DNA of 64,000 nt from Streptomyces sp. SID13726 (GCF_010548375.1 NZ_JAAGLY010000019.1:1-64000), one strand, 5' to 3'. Numbered from the stretch's first letter, positions 40,634 through 49,158 are shown. The notes: generated by a model from the letters alone, not told the origin. Translations and numbers: made by a program.

Positions 40634-42289
40634 ATGAGTCGGATACGGCCGTACGTCCGAGGTGCCCGTTCCCGTCGTCTCGCCACCGCCGGAGTGGCCG
40701 CCACCGCCGCCACCCTGCTGGCCGCCGCGCTCTCCCCCACCGCCGGTGCCGCCGACAGACCGACCAGGGCCACCGCGCTCGACAACGCCGCCGCCGTACT
40801 GGCCGACCACGCCGCCGCGTTGGGGCTCACCTCCGCCCAGGGCACCGAGGTCCGCGACGTGATCGTGGACCCCGACGGCACCCAGCACATCCGCTACGAC
40901 CGCACCTACCGCCAACTCCCCGTGCTGGGCGGCGACTTCGTGGTCCACCTGGCACCGGACGGCAGCTACCTCAGCTCCTCGCGCGCCACGCGGGACTCGA
41001 TATCCCTGGCCGGTGTCACCCCGGCCCTCTCCGCGCCGAAGGCCGCCGACCTCGCGACGAACGCCCTCAGGGCGGCCAACCTCGGCGAGACCCTGAAGAA
41101 GCTCACCGCCAAGCCGAAGCTGGTCGTCGACGCCCTGCACGGAGCGCCGAAACTGGCCTGGCAGACCGACGCGGTGGCGCAGGACTCGCTCGGCAACCCG
41201 GTCGCGCGCACCGTGCTGACCGACGCGAGCACCGGTTCCCAGATCGCCGCCTGGGACAGCATCGAGCAGGCCGCCGGCGACGGGAAGTCGCTGTACGGCG
41301 GCACGGTTCCGCTGGAGACGACCCAGTCGGGGTCGACGTACCAGCTCAAGGACGCCACGCGCGGGAACACGTACACCGGTGACGCGGCCAACAAGACCGA
41401 CCTGTGCATCCTGACCATCTGCATCAGCCGCGCCCCCGCGACCCTGTTCACCGACGCCGACAACCACTGGGGCACGGGGGCGAGTTCGGACCGGGCCACG
41501 GCCGCGGTCGACGCGCAGTACGGCACCGACGTCACCTGGGACTACTACAAGAACGTCCACGGCCGCAACGGCATCGGCGGGGACGGCAAGGGCTCGTACA
41601 ACCGCGTCCACTACGGCAACAACTACAACAACGCCTTCTGGGACGACAGTTGCTTCTGCATGACCTACGGCGACGGTGACGGGACGCAGCTCGGCCCGTT
41701 GGTGTCGCTGGACGTGGCGGGCCACGAGATGTCGCACGGTGTGACGTCGAAGACGGCGGCGCTGACGTACTCGGGCGAGTCGGGCGGGCTCAACGAGGCG
41801 ACCTCCGATATCTTCGGCACGCTGGTGGAGTGGTACGCGGGGAACTCCTCCGACACCGGCGACTACCTGATCGGCGAGAAGATCGTCCGCTCCGGCTTCG
41901 GACGGGACGCCCTGCGCTACATGGACAAGCCCTCCAAGGACGGCAACTCCGCCGACTCCTGGAGCAGTTCGGTGGCCAACCTCGACGTGCACTACTCCTC
42001 CGGGGTCGCGAACCACTTCGCGTATCTCCTGGCGGAGGGCAGCGGAGCGAAGACCATCAACGGCGTCAGCTACAACTCCCCCACCTCCAACGGCTCCACG
42101 GTCACCGGTATAGGCCGGGACAAGCTGGGCGCCATCTGGTACCGGGCGCTGACGGTCTACATGACGTCCTCGACGAACTACACGGGAGCCCGGACGGCGA
42201 CCCTCAACGCCGCGAAGGATCTGTACGGAGCGGGCAGCGCGGAGCACAACGCGGTGGCGGCTGCCTGGAGCGCGGTCAACGTGAACTGA
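40634..42289 (+). CDS. Secreted M4 family (thermolysin-like) zinc metalloprotease
   Basis: 551 residues. AGAGGAGA precedes the ATG. A signal peptide ends near GAA at ~39, followed by an FTP/PepSY-type propeptide (~45-215) that folds and inhibits the enzyme until it is cleaved. The catalytic domain has the zinc site HEMSH (His364, Glu365, His368) and the third ligand Glu388 in GGLNEATSD. The active-site region LDVHYSSGVANHFAYLL carries the catalytic His. It degrades extracellular proteins for nutrition. A perfect hairpin follows the stop. Confidence 0.96.
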   Translation: MSRIRPYVRGARSRRLATAGVAATAATLLAAALSPTAGAADRPTRATALDNAAAVLADHAAALGLTSAQGTEVRDVIVDPDGTQHIRYDRTYRQLPVLGGDFVVHLAPDGSYLSSSRATRDSISLAGVTPALSAPKAADLATNALRAANLGETLKKLTAKPKLVVDALHGAPKLAWQTDAVAQDSLGNPVARTVLTDASTGSQIAAWDSIEQAAGDGKSLYGGTVPLETTQSGSTYQLKDATRGNTYTGDAANKTDLCILTICISRAPATLFTDADNHWGTGASSDRATAAVDAQYGTDVTWDYYKNVHGRNGIGGDGKGSYNRVHYGNNYNNAFWDDSCFCMTYGDGDGTQLGPLVSLDVAGHEMSHGVTSKTAALTYSGESGGLNEATSDIFGTLVEWYAGNSSDTGDYLIGEKIVRSGFGRDALRYMDKPSKDGNSADSWSSSVANLDVHYSSGVANHFAYLLAEGSGAKTINGVSYNSPTSNGSTVTGIGRDKLGAIWYRALTVYMTSSTNYTGARTATLNAAKDLYGAGSAEHNAVAAAWSAVNVN

Positions 42290-42299
42290 CCCGGGTGAC

Positions 42300-42326
42300 A
42301 CGGCCGCCCCGGTCCGGAGCGGCCGT
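42300..42326 (+). terminator. 8-bp perfect stem-loop after the M4 protease gene
   Basis: ACGGCCGC pairs with GCGGCCGT around an 11-base loop, starting 11 bases after the stop codon. Confidence 0.7.
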
Positions 42327-42335
42327 ACGCCTGCC

Positions 42336-42490
42336 GTCAGAATCGCGTTCGGGGCTCTGTTCCTGGCCGTCGCGCCGATCGCGAGAGGCGGACCGCCGAC
42401 CGGCCCGTGGCGTACCCGGTGGTCGAGTTCACCTCCACGGACGGCGAGGTGACGACCTTCCGCGGTTCGGCGGGATCGGGACGGTGTGCG
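42336..42490 (+). pseudogene. Probable broken DUF3592-type gene fragment
   Basis: One frame gives a hydrophobic stretch VRIAFGALFLAVAPIARG. After a shift near 42380 another frame gives ERRTADRPVAYPVVEFTSTD and GEVTTFRGSAGSG. The YPVVEFT-x-DG-x-x-x-x-F pattern is typical of DUF3592 membrane proteins, which also begin with a membrane helix. No start signal or C-terminal part remains. The rest of the 317-base gap before the phosphotransferase gene shows nothing else. Confidence 0.4.
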
Positions 42491-42606
42491 CGGTGGTGCG
42501 GCGGCGGCGCGCCTGAGGTGGACCGCCGCCCGAAATCCGGTGGCCCCGGATTCGTACGCCCGGCTACGCTCCAGCGCCGACACCGCCCCGCGACCCCTGG
42601 AGCTCC

Positions 42607-43506
42607 ATGCCGTCCCCCGCGAAGATGCACGCCGACGAACTCGACATCGACGCGGAGCTGGTGGCCGGGCTCGTCTCGGACCAGTTCCCGCGGTGGGCGG
42701 GGCTGCCGGTCGCGTGGGTCGACTCGGCCGGGACCGACAACGCGCTGCACCGGCTCGGGGACGACATGGTCGTACGACTGCCGCGGTTGCCGGGCGCGGG
42801 GGACCAAGTCGGCTTCGAGCAGCGGTGGTTGCCACGGCTGGCCCCCCAACTGCCGCTGGCCGTGCCGGAGCCGCTGGCCGCCGGGGAGCCGGGGCGGGGG
42901 TACGGGTTGCCGTGGGGCGTGTACCGGTGGCTCGAAGGGGACAACGCCTACGACGCCCCGGTCACCGATCTCGCCCTGGCCGCCGTCGAGTTGGGACGGT
43001 TCGTCGCCGCACTGCGGGGGCTCGACGCCACCGGCGCGCCGAAGTCCTTCCGCAGCGGGCCCCTCGACGACCGCGACGACTACGCGAACCTCGCGATCCG
43101 GGAACTCGGCGCCGACGGGACGCTGGACGCGGACCGGGCCACCGCCCTCTGGGACGAGACCGTCCGGCTGCCCCGCTGGGACGGCGAGCCCGTCTGGCTG
43201 CACGCCGACCTCCTCCCCGGCAATCTCCTCACCGAGCACGGCCGGCTCACCGCGGTCATCGACTTCGGCGGGCTCGGCACCGGGGACCCGTCGGTGGACA
43301 TGCTGCCCGCGTGGACCCTGTTCTCCGGCGAGAGCCGCCGGCTGTTCCGCGAGGCCGCCGAGGTCGACGACACCACGTGGGAGCGGGGCCGGGGATGGGG
43401 CCTGCGCTTCGGGCTGGGCGCGGTGCACTACTACCGGGGCGGGAAGAACCCGGTCCTCGCGGAGGTGGGGCGGCGGGCGCTGGAGGGGGTGCTCGCGGCG
43501 GACTGA
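42607..43506 (+). CDS. Aminoglycoside phosphotransferase (APH) family protein
   Basis: 299 residues with the APH/choline kinase fold. The N-lobe holds DNALHRLGDDMVVRLPR; the catalytic Brenner motif is VWLHADLLPGNLL with the catalytic Asp, and the metal-binding VIDFGGLGTGDPSVD follows. Such enzymes phosphorylate aminoglycosides, macrolides or small metabolites with ATP or GTP. The start is supported by GGAGC close to the ATG. No antibiotic cluster is nearby, so it may be a housekeeping kinase; the substrate cannot be inferred. Confidence 0.88.
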   Translation: MPSPAKMHADELDIDAELVAGLVSDQFPRWAGLPVAWVDSAGTDNALHRLGDDMVVRLPRLPGAGDQVGFEQRWLPRLAPQLPLAVPEPLAAGEPGRGYGLPWGVYRWLEGDNAYDAPVTDLALAAVELGRFVAALRGLDATGAPKSFRSGPLDDRDDYANLAIRELGADGTLDADRATALWDETVRLPRWDGEPVWLHADLLPGNLLTEHGRLTAVIDFGGLGTGDPSVDMLPAWTLFSGESRRLFREAAEVDDTTWERGRGWGLRFGLGAVHYYRGGKNPVLAEVGRRALEGVLAAD

Positions 43507-43580
43507 CCGGAGCTGTGGACCGGCCCCTGAGCCACACGGATGCCGAAGTCACACGCAAGCCCAAGCCCGACCCGGCACGA

Positions 43581-43645
43581 CCTGATCCGGCTCGACCCGA
43601 CCCCGTACTACCTGATCCGGCCCGACCTGATCCGGTCCTGATCCG
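43581..43645. repeat. Short direct repeats between convergent genes
   Basis: CCTGATCCGG occurs at 43581, 43611 and 43626, and as CCTGATCCG at 43637. The spacer sequences (CCCGACC, CTCGACC) are also similar. The tract fills most of the gap between the phosphotransferase gene and the VOC protein gene. Confidence 0.7.
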
Positions 43646-43653
43646 CCCCGCCC

Positions 43654-44085
43654 CTACCCGAAGTCCGGAAGCCTGACCGTCCCGTCCTCCGCCAGCGGAA
43701 AGCCGGGGTTGAAGGCGACCTCCCAGGCGTGGCCGTCCGGGTCGGTGAAGGCGCTGGAGTAGAAGCCGACGGCGTTCACGGCGGCGGGTTTCGTGATCGT
43801 GCCGCCCGCCTCCGCGACCTTGGCGAGGAGGGCGTCGACCTCCGCCTCGGAGCGGACGTTGTGGGCGAGGGCGATACCGCCGAAGCCCCGCACGGGCGGC
43901 CCCGGCTCAAGGCCGCAGTCCCGCGCGAGCTTCTCCCGGCCCCACAGGACCAGGCCCAGCCCCCCGGCCTGGAAGAAGACCGTCTCCTCGACCTCCTGTC
44001 CACGCCAGCCGAGCGCCTCGTAGAAGGCCTTGGCGCGGGCCAGGTCCGAGACGCCCAGGGTGACGAGGGTGATACGCGGTTCCAT
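43654..44085 (-). CDS. VOC (glyoxalase/bleomycin resistance) superfamily protein
   Basis: 143 residues. The ATG at 44085 is preferred over one two codons upstream because GAGGTG lies 6 bases before it. Two beta-alpha-beta-beta-beta modules are visible: ITLVTLGVSDLARAKAFYEA at the N-terminus and the second module ending in YSSAFTDPDGHAWEVAFNPG. The family includes glyoxalases, dioxygenases and drug-binding proteins; many are of unknown activity. It lies 71 bases after an NAD(P)H-FMN reductase gene on the same strand and could be co-transcribed with it. Confidence 0.85.
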   Translation of the reverse strand: MEPRITLVTLGVSDLARAKAFYEALGWRGQEVEETVFFQAGGLGLVLWGREKLARDCGLEPGPPVRGFGGIALAHNVRSEAEVDALLAKVAEAGGTITKPAAVNAVGFYSSAFTDPDGHAWEVAFNPGFPLAEDGTVRLPDFG

Positions 44086-44156
44086 GCCCATCACCTCACG
44101 GTAGCCCCGCCGCCGGGAGGCCGGCCAACGGTGCCCGCTCACGCACCCGGCGCCCC

Positions 44157-44726
44157 TCACTCGCCGTACGGCCTGGCCGCCCGGCCCTCCCTGAGCACCC
44201 TCCCCCACCACACCAGCTGGTCCAGCATCACCTTCGCCGCCGCCTCCGGCCCCGCCGCGTCCTTCGGGCGGCCCCCGGTGAAGGACTGGCCCGCGTGGTG
44301 GAAGCTCACCGTGTCGCGGACCGTGACCGCGTGGAGTTCGGCGAAGACCTGGCGGAGGTGTTCCACCGCGCGCAGGCCGCCGGAGATGCCGCCGTAGGAG
44401 ACCAGGGCGACCGGCTTGGCCTGCCATTCCGTGTAGTGCCAGTCGACGAGGTTCTTGAGGCCCGCCGGGAAGGAGTGGTTGTACTCGGGGGTGAGGACCA
44501 CGAAGGCGTCCGCCGACGCGAGCTTCGGGGTGACGTCGGAGGACGACTCGGTGGGGGCGAAGGTCATGGGGAGGTCCGCCTCGGCCACGTCCACGACCTC
44601 GGGGACCAGGTCGTCGCGGTCGTGCAGGCGGTCCAGGAGCCAGTCGGCGACGACCGGGCCGAAACGGCCGCGCCGGTTGCTGCCGATGACCAGGGCGACG
44701 CGGAGCGGAGCGATGTCTGTCTGCAT
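44157..44726 (-). CDS. NAD(P)H-dependent FMN reductase-like flavoprotein
   Basis: 189 residues with a flavodoxin-like fold. The FMN phosphate loop is VALVIGSNRRGRFGPVVADW, and the second flavin contact is VLTPEYNHSFPAGLKNLVDW. The segment PVALVSYGGISGGLRAVEHL is also typical of the FMN_red family. Such enzymes reduce FMN, quinones, azo dyes or chromate at NAD(P)H expense. The ATG at 44726 has no strong ribosome site. It probably heads a small operon with the VOC protein gene downstream. Confidence 0.88.
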   Translation of the reverse strand: MQTDIAPLRVALVIGSNRRGRFGPVVADWLLDRLHDRDDLVPEVVDVAEADLPMTFAPTESSSDVTPKLASADAFVVLTPEYNHSFPAGLKNLVDWHYTEWQAKPVALVSYGGISGGLRAVEHLRQVFAELHAVTVRDTVSFHHAGQSFTGGRPKDAAGPEAAAKVMLDQLVWWGRVLREGRAARPYGE

Positions 44727-45004
44727 ACGGGACAGCCTGATACCTCGACCAAAGTTGAGGTCAAGCCCGGCCGTCGGGCGGGGCGTCACCCGTTCACACG
44801 CGCGCCGGGCGCCCTTCGGGTTCTCTTCGACGGCACCCCTGCCGTACGGCGATGACCTGCTGAAACTCCGGCCGGACCGACCCCGCGCACACCGATCTGA
44901 CACCCATTCACCGCATTTCTGACACACCCTCAGGAAGCGCGCTCGGCCCACTGCCACTTACCTCGGAGGCACAGGGATCCCACCCGAGAGCTCAAGGGAG
45001 CACC

Positions 45005-45526
45005 ATGCGATCCACCGCCCGTCTGCTGACCGGCAGCGCGCTCGCCGTCGCCGCCGCGGGACTCGTCTGCGCACCCGCGTACGCCGGGGACGCCGACGGC
45101 CTGGAGGTCTTCCCGTCCTCCGTCGTGCCGGGCGGGCAGGTCACGGTGAACACGGCGGCGTGCGGGGACGAGGGTACGGCGGCGGGGGATGCCAGCGCGG
45201 TGGGCGCGGGCTCCTTCACGCTGGCGCCCAGCACGCACGAGGGTGACGCGATCGGACAGTTCCGGGTGCCGCCGAGCGCGCAGCCGGGGACGTACGAGAT
45301 CGCCGCGACCTGCGCGGAGGGCCGCCGGCGAGTGACCGGCGACCTGGTGGTGACGCTGACCTCGCAACGTCAGCCGGTGCATCCGCGAGGAAGCGTGAAG
45401 ACGGGGGTCGGTGGCGCGCTCGGCCCCGACCCCGTGCAGACCGCGGCCGGTGTGGCGGCTCTCGCCGTCGCTGCCGCGGGCGGTACCTGGCTCCTGCATC
45501 GCCGGGCGAGAGGCGACGGGATCTGA
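45005..45526 (+). CDS. Secreted, C-terminally membrane-anchored protein next to a sortase
   Basis: 173 residues. GGGAGC precedes the ATG. A signal peptide (~1-27, ending AYA-G) is followed by an Ig-like domain with a cysteine pair (AACGDEG, ATCAEGRR). The C-terminal part is a Gly-rich linker, a hydrophobic helix (VQTAAGVAALAVAAAGGTWLL) and a basic tail HRRARGDGI. This is the layout of a cell-wall or membrane-anchored surface protein. The sortase gene 109 bases downstream suggests it may be processed by that enzyme, but no clear LPxTG/LAxTG motif is visible, so the link is unproven. Confidence 0.7.
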   Translation: MRSTARLLTGSALAVAAAGLVCAPAYAGDADGLEVFPSSVVPGGQVTVNTAACGDEGTAAGDASAVGAGSFTLAPSTHEGDAIGQFRVPPSAQPGTYEIAATCAEGRRRVTGDLVVTLTSQRQPVHPRGSVKTGVGGALGPDPVQTAAGVAALAVAAAGGTWLLHRRARGDGI

Positions 45527-45564
45527 CGGACACCCTCCGCTGTCCGCCGGTACCGCATGTCCCC

Positions 45565-45605
45565 TCCCCCTCCGGGCCCGACGCCCCTCGCGGCCCGGAG
45601 GGGGA
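45565..45605 (+). terminator. Perfect 14-bp stem-loop between surface protein and sortase genes
   Basis: TCCCCCTCCGGGCC pairs with GGCCCGGAGGGGGA around a 13-base loop. It lies 38 bases after one stop and 30 bases before the sortase GTG, so it could end the first transcript or reduce read-through into the sortase. Confidence 0.8.
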
Positions 45606-45635
45606 CGGGCAGTTCAGCCGTAGAGGAGGTTTCTC

Positions 45636-46274
45636 GTGCGCAACCGCAGGCTCGGCAACACCGCCATAGCGGGTGTCACCGTGGTCGCCCTGTGCAGCGG
45701 CGCGTGGCTGCTGCGCAGCGGCGCCGAGACGCACGCCCCGCCGCAGCCGTCCGCCGCGCAGGCGCACGCGGGCCGGGACGCCGGGCCGGATGCCGGCCGG
45801 GCCGCCGCGCCCGCGCTGCCGCCCTCCCCGCCGGACCGGGTCCGCATCCCCGCGATCCGGGTGGACGCCCCCCTGACGGGCCTCGCGCTCACCCCGAGCG
45901 GCAGCCTCGACGTGCCGCCGGCCAGGCGCAAGAACCTCGCCGGCTGGTACGAGGCCGGCACCACCCCCGGTGAGACCGGCACCGCGATCGTCGCCGGGCA
46001 CGTCGACAACGCCGAGGGACCCGCCGTCTTCTACGACCTCGGCGCCCTCCAGCGGGGCAGCGCGATCGAGGTGGACCGGCGCGACGGAAGCGTCGCGGTG
46101 TTCACGGTGGACGCGGTCGAGGTGTACGACGCGAAGGACTTCCCCGACGAGAAGGTGTACGGCGCGGCGAAGCGGCCCGAACTGCGGGTGATCACCTGCG
46201 GCGGCGGGTACTCGCGCTCGACCGGGTACCGGGGGAACGTGGTGGTGTTCGCGCATCTCACGGGCACCCGGTGA
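45636..46274 (+). CDS. Class F-like sortase
   Basis: 212 residues from a GTG. An N-terminal transmembrane helix (~9-26) and a Pro/Ala-rich linker (~30-65) precede the sortase domain (from VRIPAIRVDAPLTGLAL). The catalytic triad is His122 (IVAGHVDN), Cys188 (LRVITCGGGY) and Arg199 (STGYRGNVVVFA). TITC-type spacing and short length fit actinobacterial class F sortases. It would cleave a sorting signal and attach proteins to the cell wall. Few class F substrates are known; the adjacent secreted protein is the obvious candidate. Confidence 0.9.
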   Translation: MRNRRLGNTAIAGVTVVALCSGAWLLRSGAETHAPPQPSAAQAHAGRDAGPDAGRAAAPALPPSPPDRVRIPAIRVDAPLTGLALTPSGSLDVPPARRKNLAGWYEAGTTPGETGTAIVAGHVDNAEGPAVFYDLGALQRGSAIEVDRRDGSVAVFTVDAVEVYDAKDFPDEKVYGAAKRPELRVITCGGGYSRSTGYRGNVVVFAHLTGTR

Positions 46275-46321
46275 CAGGGCTCACGCACAAGGTCACGCGA
46301 GCCTGAGCCGCCGGCCGCGTC

Positions 46322-46855
46322 TCACGGCGAGCCGCTGACGACCGCCTCCGCGATGCTCCGCGCGCACTCCAGGGCCTCGGCGCGGCCGGTGTCGACCTCG
46401 ACGTCGTAGACCACTCCCTGGTGGACGATCTCCGCCTGCTTCTCGGCCATCCCGCGCACCCGGTCGCCGCGGGCGATCTCCCGGCCCGCGGCCACCTCGG
46501 CGTCGCAGCGGACGCCGACCCAGAGCACGTCCAGTCCGTCCAGGACCCCGCGCCAGCGGTCCTGGGTGGCGCCGCCGCCGAGGAAGACATCGTCGATGAT
46601 CAGCCGGGCGCCCGCGTAGGCCGTGGCGGCGATCCCCCGGGCCCAGGCCGCTTCCAGGGCCATGAACTCCGGCCCGACGTTCACCTCGCCGTCCGCCGCG
46701 AACTCGATGCCCGCGCCCGTGCCCGGCATCGCCTCGATCAACGCGTCGACCCCGAAGACCAGCCAGGGGTCCGGCAGCACCGCCTGGAGGCACCGGGCGA
46801 TCCCGGACTTGCCCGAGCTGGAACCGCCGTTGAGCACGATCACCTGGGTTGCCAT
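46322..46855 (-). CDS. Chloramphenicol phosphotransferase-like P-loop kinase
   Basis: 177 residues. It begins with QVIVLNGGSSSGKSGIARCL, a P-loop (GGSSSGKS, residues 10-17) typical of the CPT family. WLVFGVDALIEAMP and the LIIDDVFLGGG segment match chloramphenicol 3-O-phosphotransferase and related ATP-dependent kinases. The acidic pair in IDDVF may bind metal. The enzyme could phosphorylate chloramphenicol or another small alcohol, but most homologues are untested. It converges with the sortase gene and lies 14 bases downstream of the TSUP permease gene. Confidence 0.82.
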   Translation of the reverse strand: MATQVIVLNGGSSSGKSGIARCLQAVLPDPWLVFGVDALIEAMPGTGAGIEFAADGEVNVGPEFMALEAAWARGIAATAYAGARLIIDDVFLGGGATQDRWRGVLDGLDVLWVGVRCDAEVAAGREIARGDRVRGMAEKQAEIVHQGVVYDVEVDTGRAEALECARSIAEAVVSGSP

Positions 46856-46869
46856 GGAGCCACCGTAGA

Positions 46870-47652
46870 TCAGGCGATCCACTGCTCGTACGCCAAATTC
46901 GCCACCAGCGCGAACACGACCGTCAGCAGGACGACCCGGACGAATCCGCTCCCCTTCTTCAGCGCGGTGTGCGCGCCGAGCGTGCCGCCCGCGAGGTTGA
47001 ACACGGCCATCAGGGCGGCGAGCCGCCACAGGACCGTGCCCTGCCAGGCGAACATCGCGAGCGCGCCCGCGTTGGTGCAGCAGTTGACGATCTTCGCGGT
47101 GGCGGACGCGGTCACGAGGTCGAGATGGAGGACCGCGGTGAGGGCGAGGACGAGGAACGTGCCGGTGCCGGGTCCGATCAGGCCGTCGTAGAACCCGATG
47201 CCGAGCCCCGCGAGCCCGATCGCGGCGAGGACCCGGCGGCGGGTGGCGGGGCCGGTGACCGGCGCGGTGCCGAAGGCGGGGCGCAGGATCACGAAACCGG
47301 CGACGGCCAGCAGGACCACCATGATCACCGGCTTGAGCACGTCGGTGCTCATCCCCGCCGCGAAGAAGGCACCGGCCGAGGAACCCGCGAGGGCCGCGAC
47401 CCCGATGCGTACGGCGGTCCGGACATCGACGGGCGCCTTGCGGGCGTAGGTCACCGCGGCGCCGGAGGTGCCGACGATGGCGACCGCCTTGTTGGTGCCG
47501 AGGGCGTACGCGGCCGGGGTGTTCGACGGCAGGCCGAGCAGCAGGACCGGCAGCAGGAGGAGGCCCCCGCCGCCGACCACGGCGTCGATCCAGCCGGCCG
47601 CGAAGGCCGTGAGGCACAGGACGACGACGATGGTCAGCGGTATGTCGGGCAT
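46870..47652 (-). CDS. TauE/SafE (TSUP) family permease
   Basis: 260 residues with about eight hydrophobic segments. Two conserved TSUP signatures are visible: GWIDAVVGGGGLLLLPVLLL near the N-terminus and GFYDGLIGPGTGTFLVLALT near the middle, an internal duplication. Members export small organic or sulfur anions such as sulfite or sulfoacetate. It lies directly opposite the nitrite reductase operon, but no specific link is shown. The CPT-like kinase gene follows on the same strand at 14 bases, so both may be transcribed together. Confidence 0.9.
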   Translation of the reverse strand: MPDIPLTIVVVLCLTAFAAGWIDAVVGGGGLLLLPVLLLGLPSNTPAAYALGTNKAVAIVGTSGAAVTYARKAPVDVRTAVRIGVAALAGSSAGAFFAAGMSTDVLKPVIMVVLLAVAGFVILRPAFGTAPVTGPATRRRVLAAIGLAGLGIGFYDGLIGPGTGTFLVLALTAVLHLDLVTASATAKIVNCCTNAGALAMFAWQGTVLWRLAALMAVFNLAGGTLGAHTALKKGSGFVRVVLLTVVFALVANLAYEQWIA

Positions 47653-47753
47653 GATCGCGACCTTAGAGGACGGGATCCGTGCACCCTCCACCCACCTGGG
47701 CGGTTTCCGGCGCCACACCCTCACATCCGCCCCGGGCCGCCGCTGAGGGCAGC

Positions 47754-47791
47754 GTTCCTCGCGGGAAACAGATGTGATGCGGTCGGGAAAC
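47754..47791 (+). promoter_or_regulatory. Candidate GlnR box of the nir operon
   Basis: GAAAC occurs at 47765-47769 and 47787-47791, exactly 22 bases apart. GTTCC (47754-47758) and GATGC (47776-47780) occupy the alternate half-site positions, giving the repeated 5-N6-5-N6 layout of GlnR boxes. It ends 23 bases before the first start codon of the operon. Confidence 0.7.
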
Positions 47792-47814
47792 ACCGGCATC
47801 GCACGCTCCTGGAC

Positions 47815-49158
47815 ATGACCTCGAATACGCGTGTGGTGGTGATAGGCGCCGGGCTCGCGGGCGTCCGTCTCGCCCGGCGTCTCGGAGAGCTCGGCACGCC
47901 CGTGACACTGATCGGCGAGGAGGAGCACCGCCCGTACAACCGGGTGCTCCTCGCCGAGGTGCTGGCCGGGCGGTACACCCCGGACGTGATCGCGCTCCCG
48001 GCGCCGGCCGCGCTGACCCGTGCCCGGGTCACCGGCATCGACCGCGCGGCGCGGACCGTCGAGTGCGCGGACGGTTCGAAGATCGCATACGACCGTCTGG
48101 TCCTGGCCACCGGCTCGAACCCGGTACTGCCGCCGCTGCGCGGGCTGTTCACGAACGCCTACGTCCCGTCGGGGCTCCGAGCCATCGAGCCGGCCGGCCT
48201 CTCCAGCCTCTCCGGCCTCTCCGGCCTCTCCGGCCTCTCCGGGCGGGGGTCCGGGGGTCGCCCCTCGGGTGGGCACAGCGCCCCGGATCACGAACTGCCC
48301 GTGGGCGTGCACGCCTTCCGGACCATGGACGACTGCCTGGGGCTGTCCGAGGCGGTCCGGCCGGGTGTGAAGGCGGTCGTGATCGGCGGCGGGCTCCTCG
48401 GGGTCTCGGCGGCCCGCGCGCTCGCCCAGCGCGGCGCCCAGGTGATCCTCGCCCAGCAGTCCGAGCGACTGATGGAGCGTCAACTCGACCCGAGCGCGTC
48501 CAAGTTGGTCCGACGCCACCTCGGGGACCTCGGTGTCGAGGTCCACACCGATCTGCGTGTGCGTGACGTGCGCTGCGTCGGCGGTGCGGTCCGCTCGGTC
48601 GAGATGGCCGACGGCTACGCGCTCGACGCCGAGATAGTGGTCCTGGCCTGCGGGGTCCACCCCCGTGTCGGCCTCGCGCGGACGGCGGGCCTGGACGTGC
48701 GCAAGGGGGTCGTCGTGGACGACGAACTGCGCACCTCCGACCCGTACATCCACGCCATCGGCGACTGCGCCCAGCACGACGGCACCGTCTACGGACTCGC
48801 CACCCCGGCCCTCGAACAGGCCGACGCCCTGGCCGAGTTGCTGGCCGGTCGCACCAACGCCCGGTACACCGGCACCCGTTCACTGACCCGGCTCACGCTG
48901 CCCGGGCAGACCGCCTTCGACCTGGCCGCCTTCGGCGAGACCGAGGCGCTGCCGGGCGACGACGTCGTCCAGCTCGCGGACGCCACGCGCGGCACCTACA
49001 GGAAGGTCGTCGTGCGCGACGACCGCCTGGTCGGCGGGGTCCTCGTCGGCGAACTCGGCACCGTCGGCGCGCTCGCCCGCGCCTGGGAGGGAGCAGAGCC
49101 GCTGCCCTCCGACGGCGGGCCGCTGCTCCACCTGCTCACCAACGATGGAGGCTCCTGA
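47815..49158 (+). CDS. FAD-dependent pyridine nucleotide oxidoreductase of the nitrite reductase operon
   Basis: 447 residues. It resembles the N-terminal reductase half of NirB: FAD-binding RVVVIGAGLAGVRLARRLGE, the HRPYNRVLLAEVLAG substrate-side motif, a second fold VVIGGGLLGVSAARALAQRG and the second FAD contact YIHAIGDCAQH. An unusual Gly/Ser/Leu tract (residues ~128-160, five copies of a 9-base repeat) separates the two folds. The stop overlaps the nirB start (ATGA), so translation is coupled. It probably supplies electrons to, or helps assemble, the nitrite reductase. Confidence 0.88.
   Translation: MTSNTRVVVIGAGLAGVRLARRLGELGTPVTLIGEEEHRPYNRVLLAEVLAGRYTPDVIALPAPAALTRARVTGIDRAARTVECADGSKIAYDRLVLATGSNPVLPPLRGLFTNAYVPSGLRAIEPAGLSSLSGLSGLSGLSGRGSGGRPSGGHSAPDHELPVGVHAFRTMDDCLGLSEAVRPGVKAVVIGGGLLGVSAARALAQRGAQVILAQQSERLMERQLDPSASKLVRRHLGDLGVEVHTDLRVRDVRCVGGAVRSVEMADGYALDAEIVVLACGVHPRVGLARTAGLDVRKGVVVDDELRTSDPYIHAIGDCAQHDGTVYGLATPALEQADALAELLAGRTNARYTGTRSLTRLTLPGQTAFDLAAFGETEALPGDDVVQLADATRGTYRKVVVRDDRLVGGVLVGELGTVGALARAWEGAEPLPSDGGPLLHLLTNDGGS
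48196..48240 (+). repeat. Coding 9-bp microsatellite (Ser-Gly-Leu repeats)
   Basis: Five tandem copies of GGCCTCTCC (one with A at the first base) encode a Leu-Ser-Gly repeat. Copy-number change by slippage would keep the frame and only alter linker length. Confidence 0.9.

Noticed and set aside
42607..46855. Antibiotic resistance island (APH, VOC, CPT-like genes close together)
   Set aside because: The genes lie on different strands among housekeeping enzymes, belong to broad families and show no mobile or biosynthetic context.
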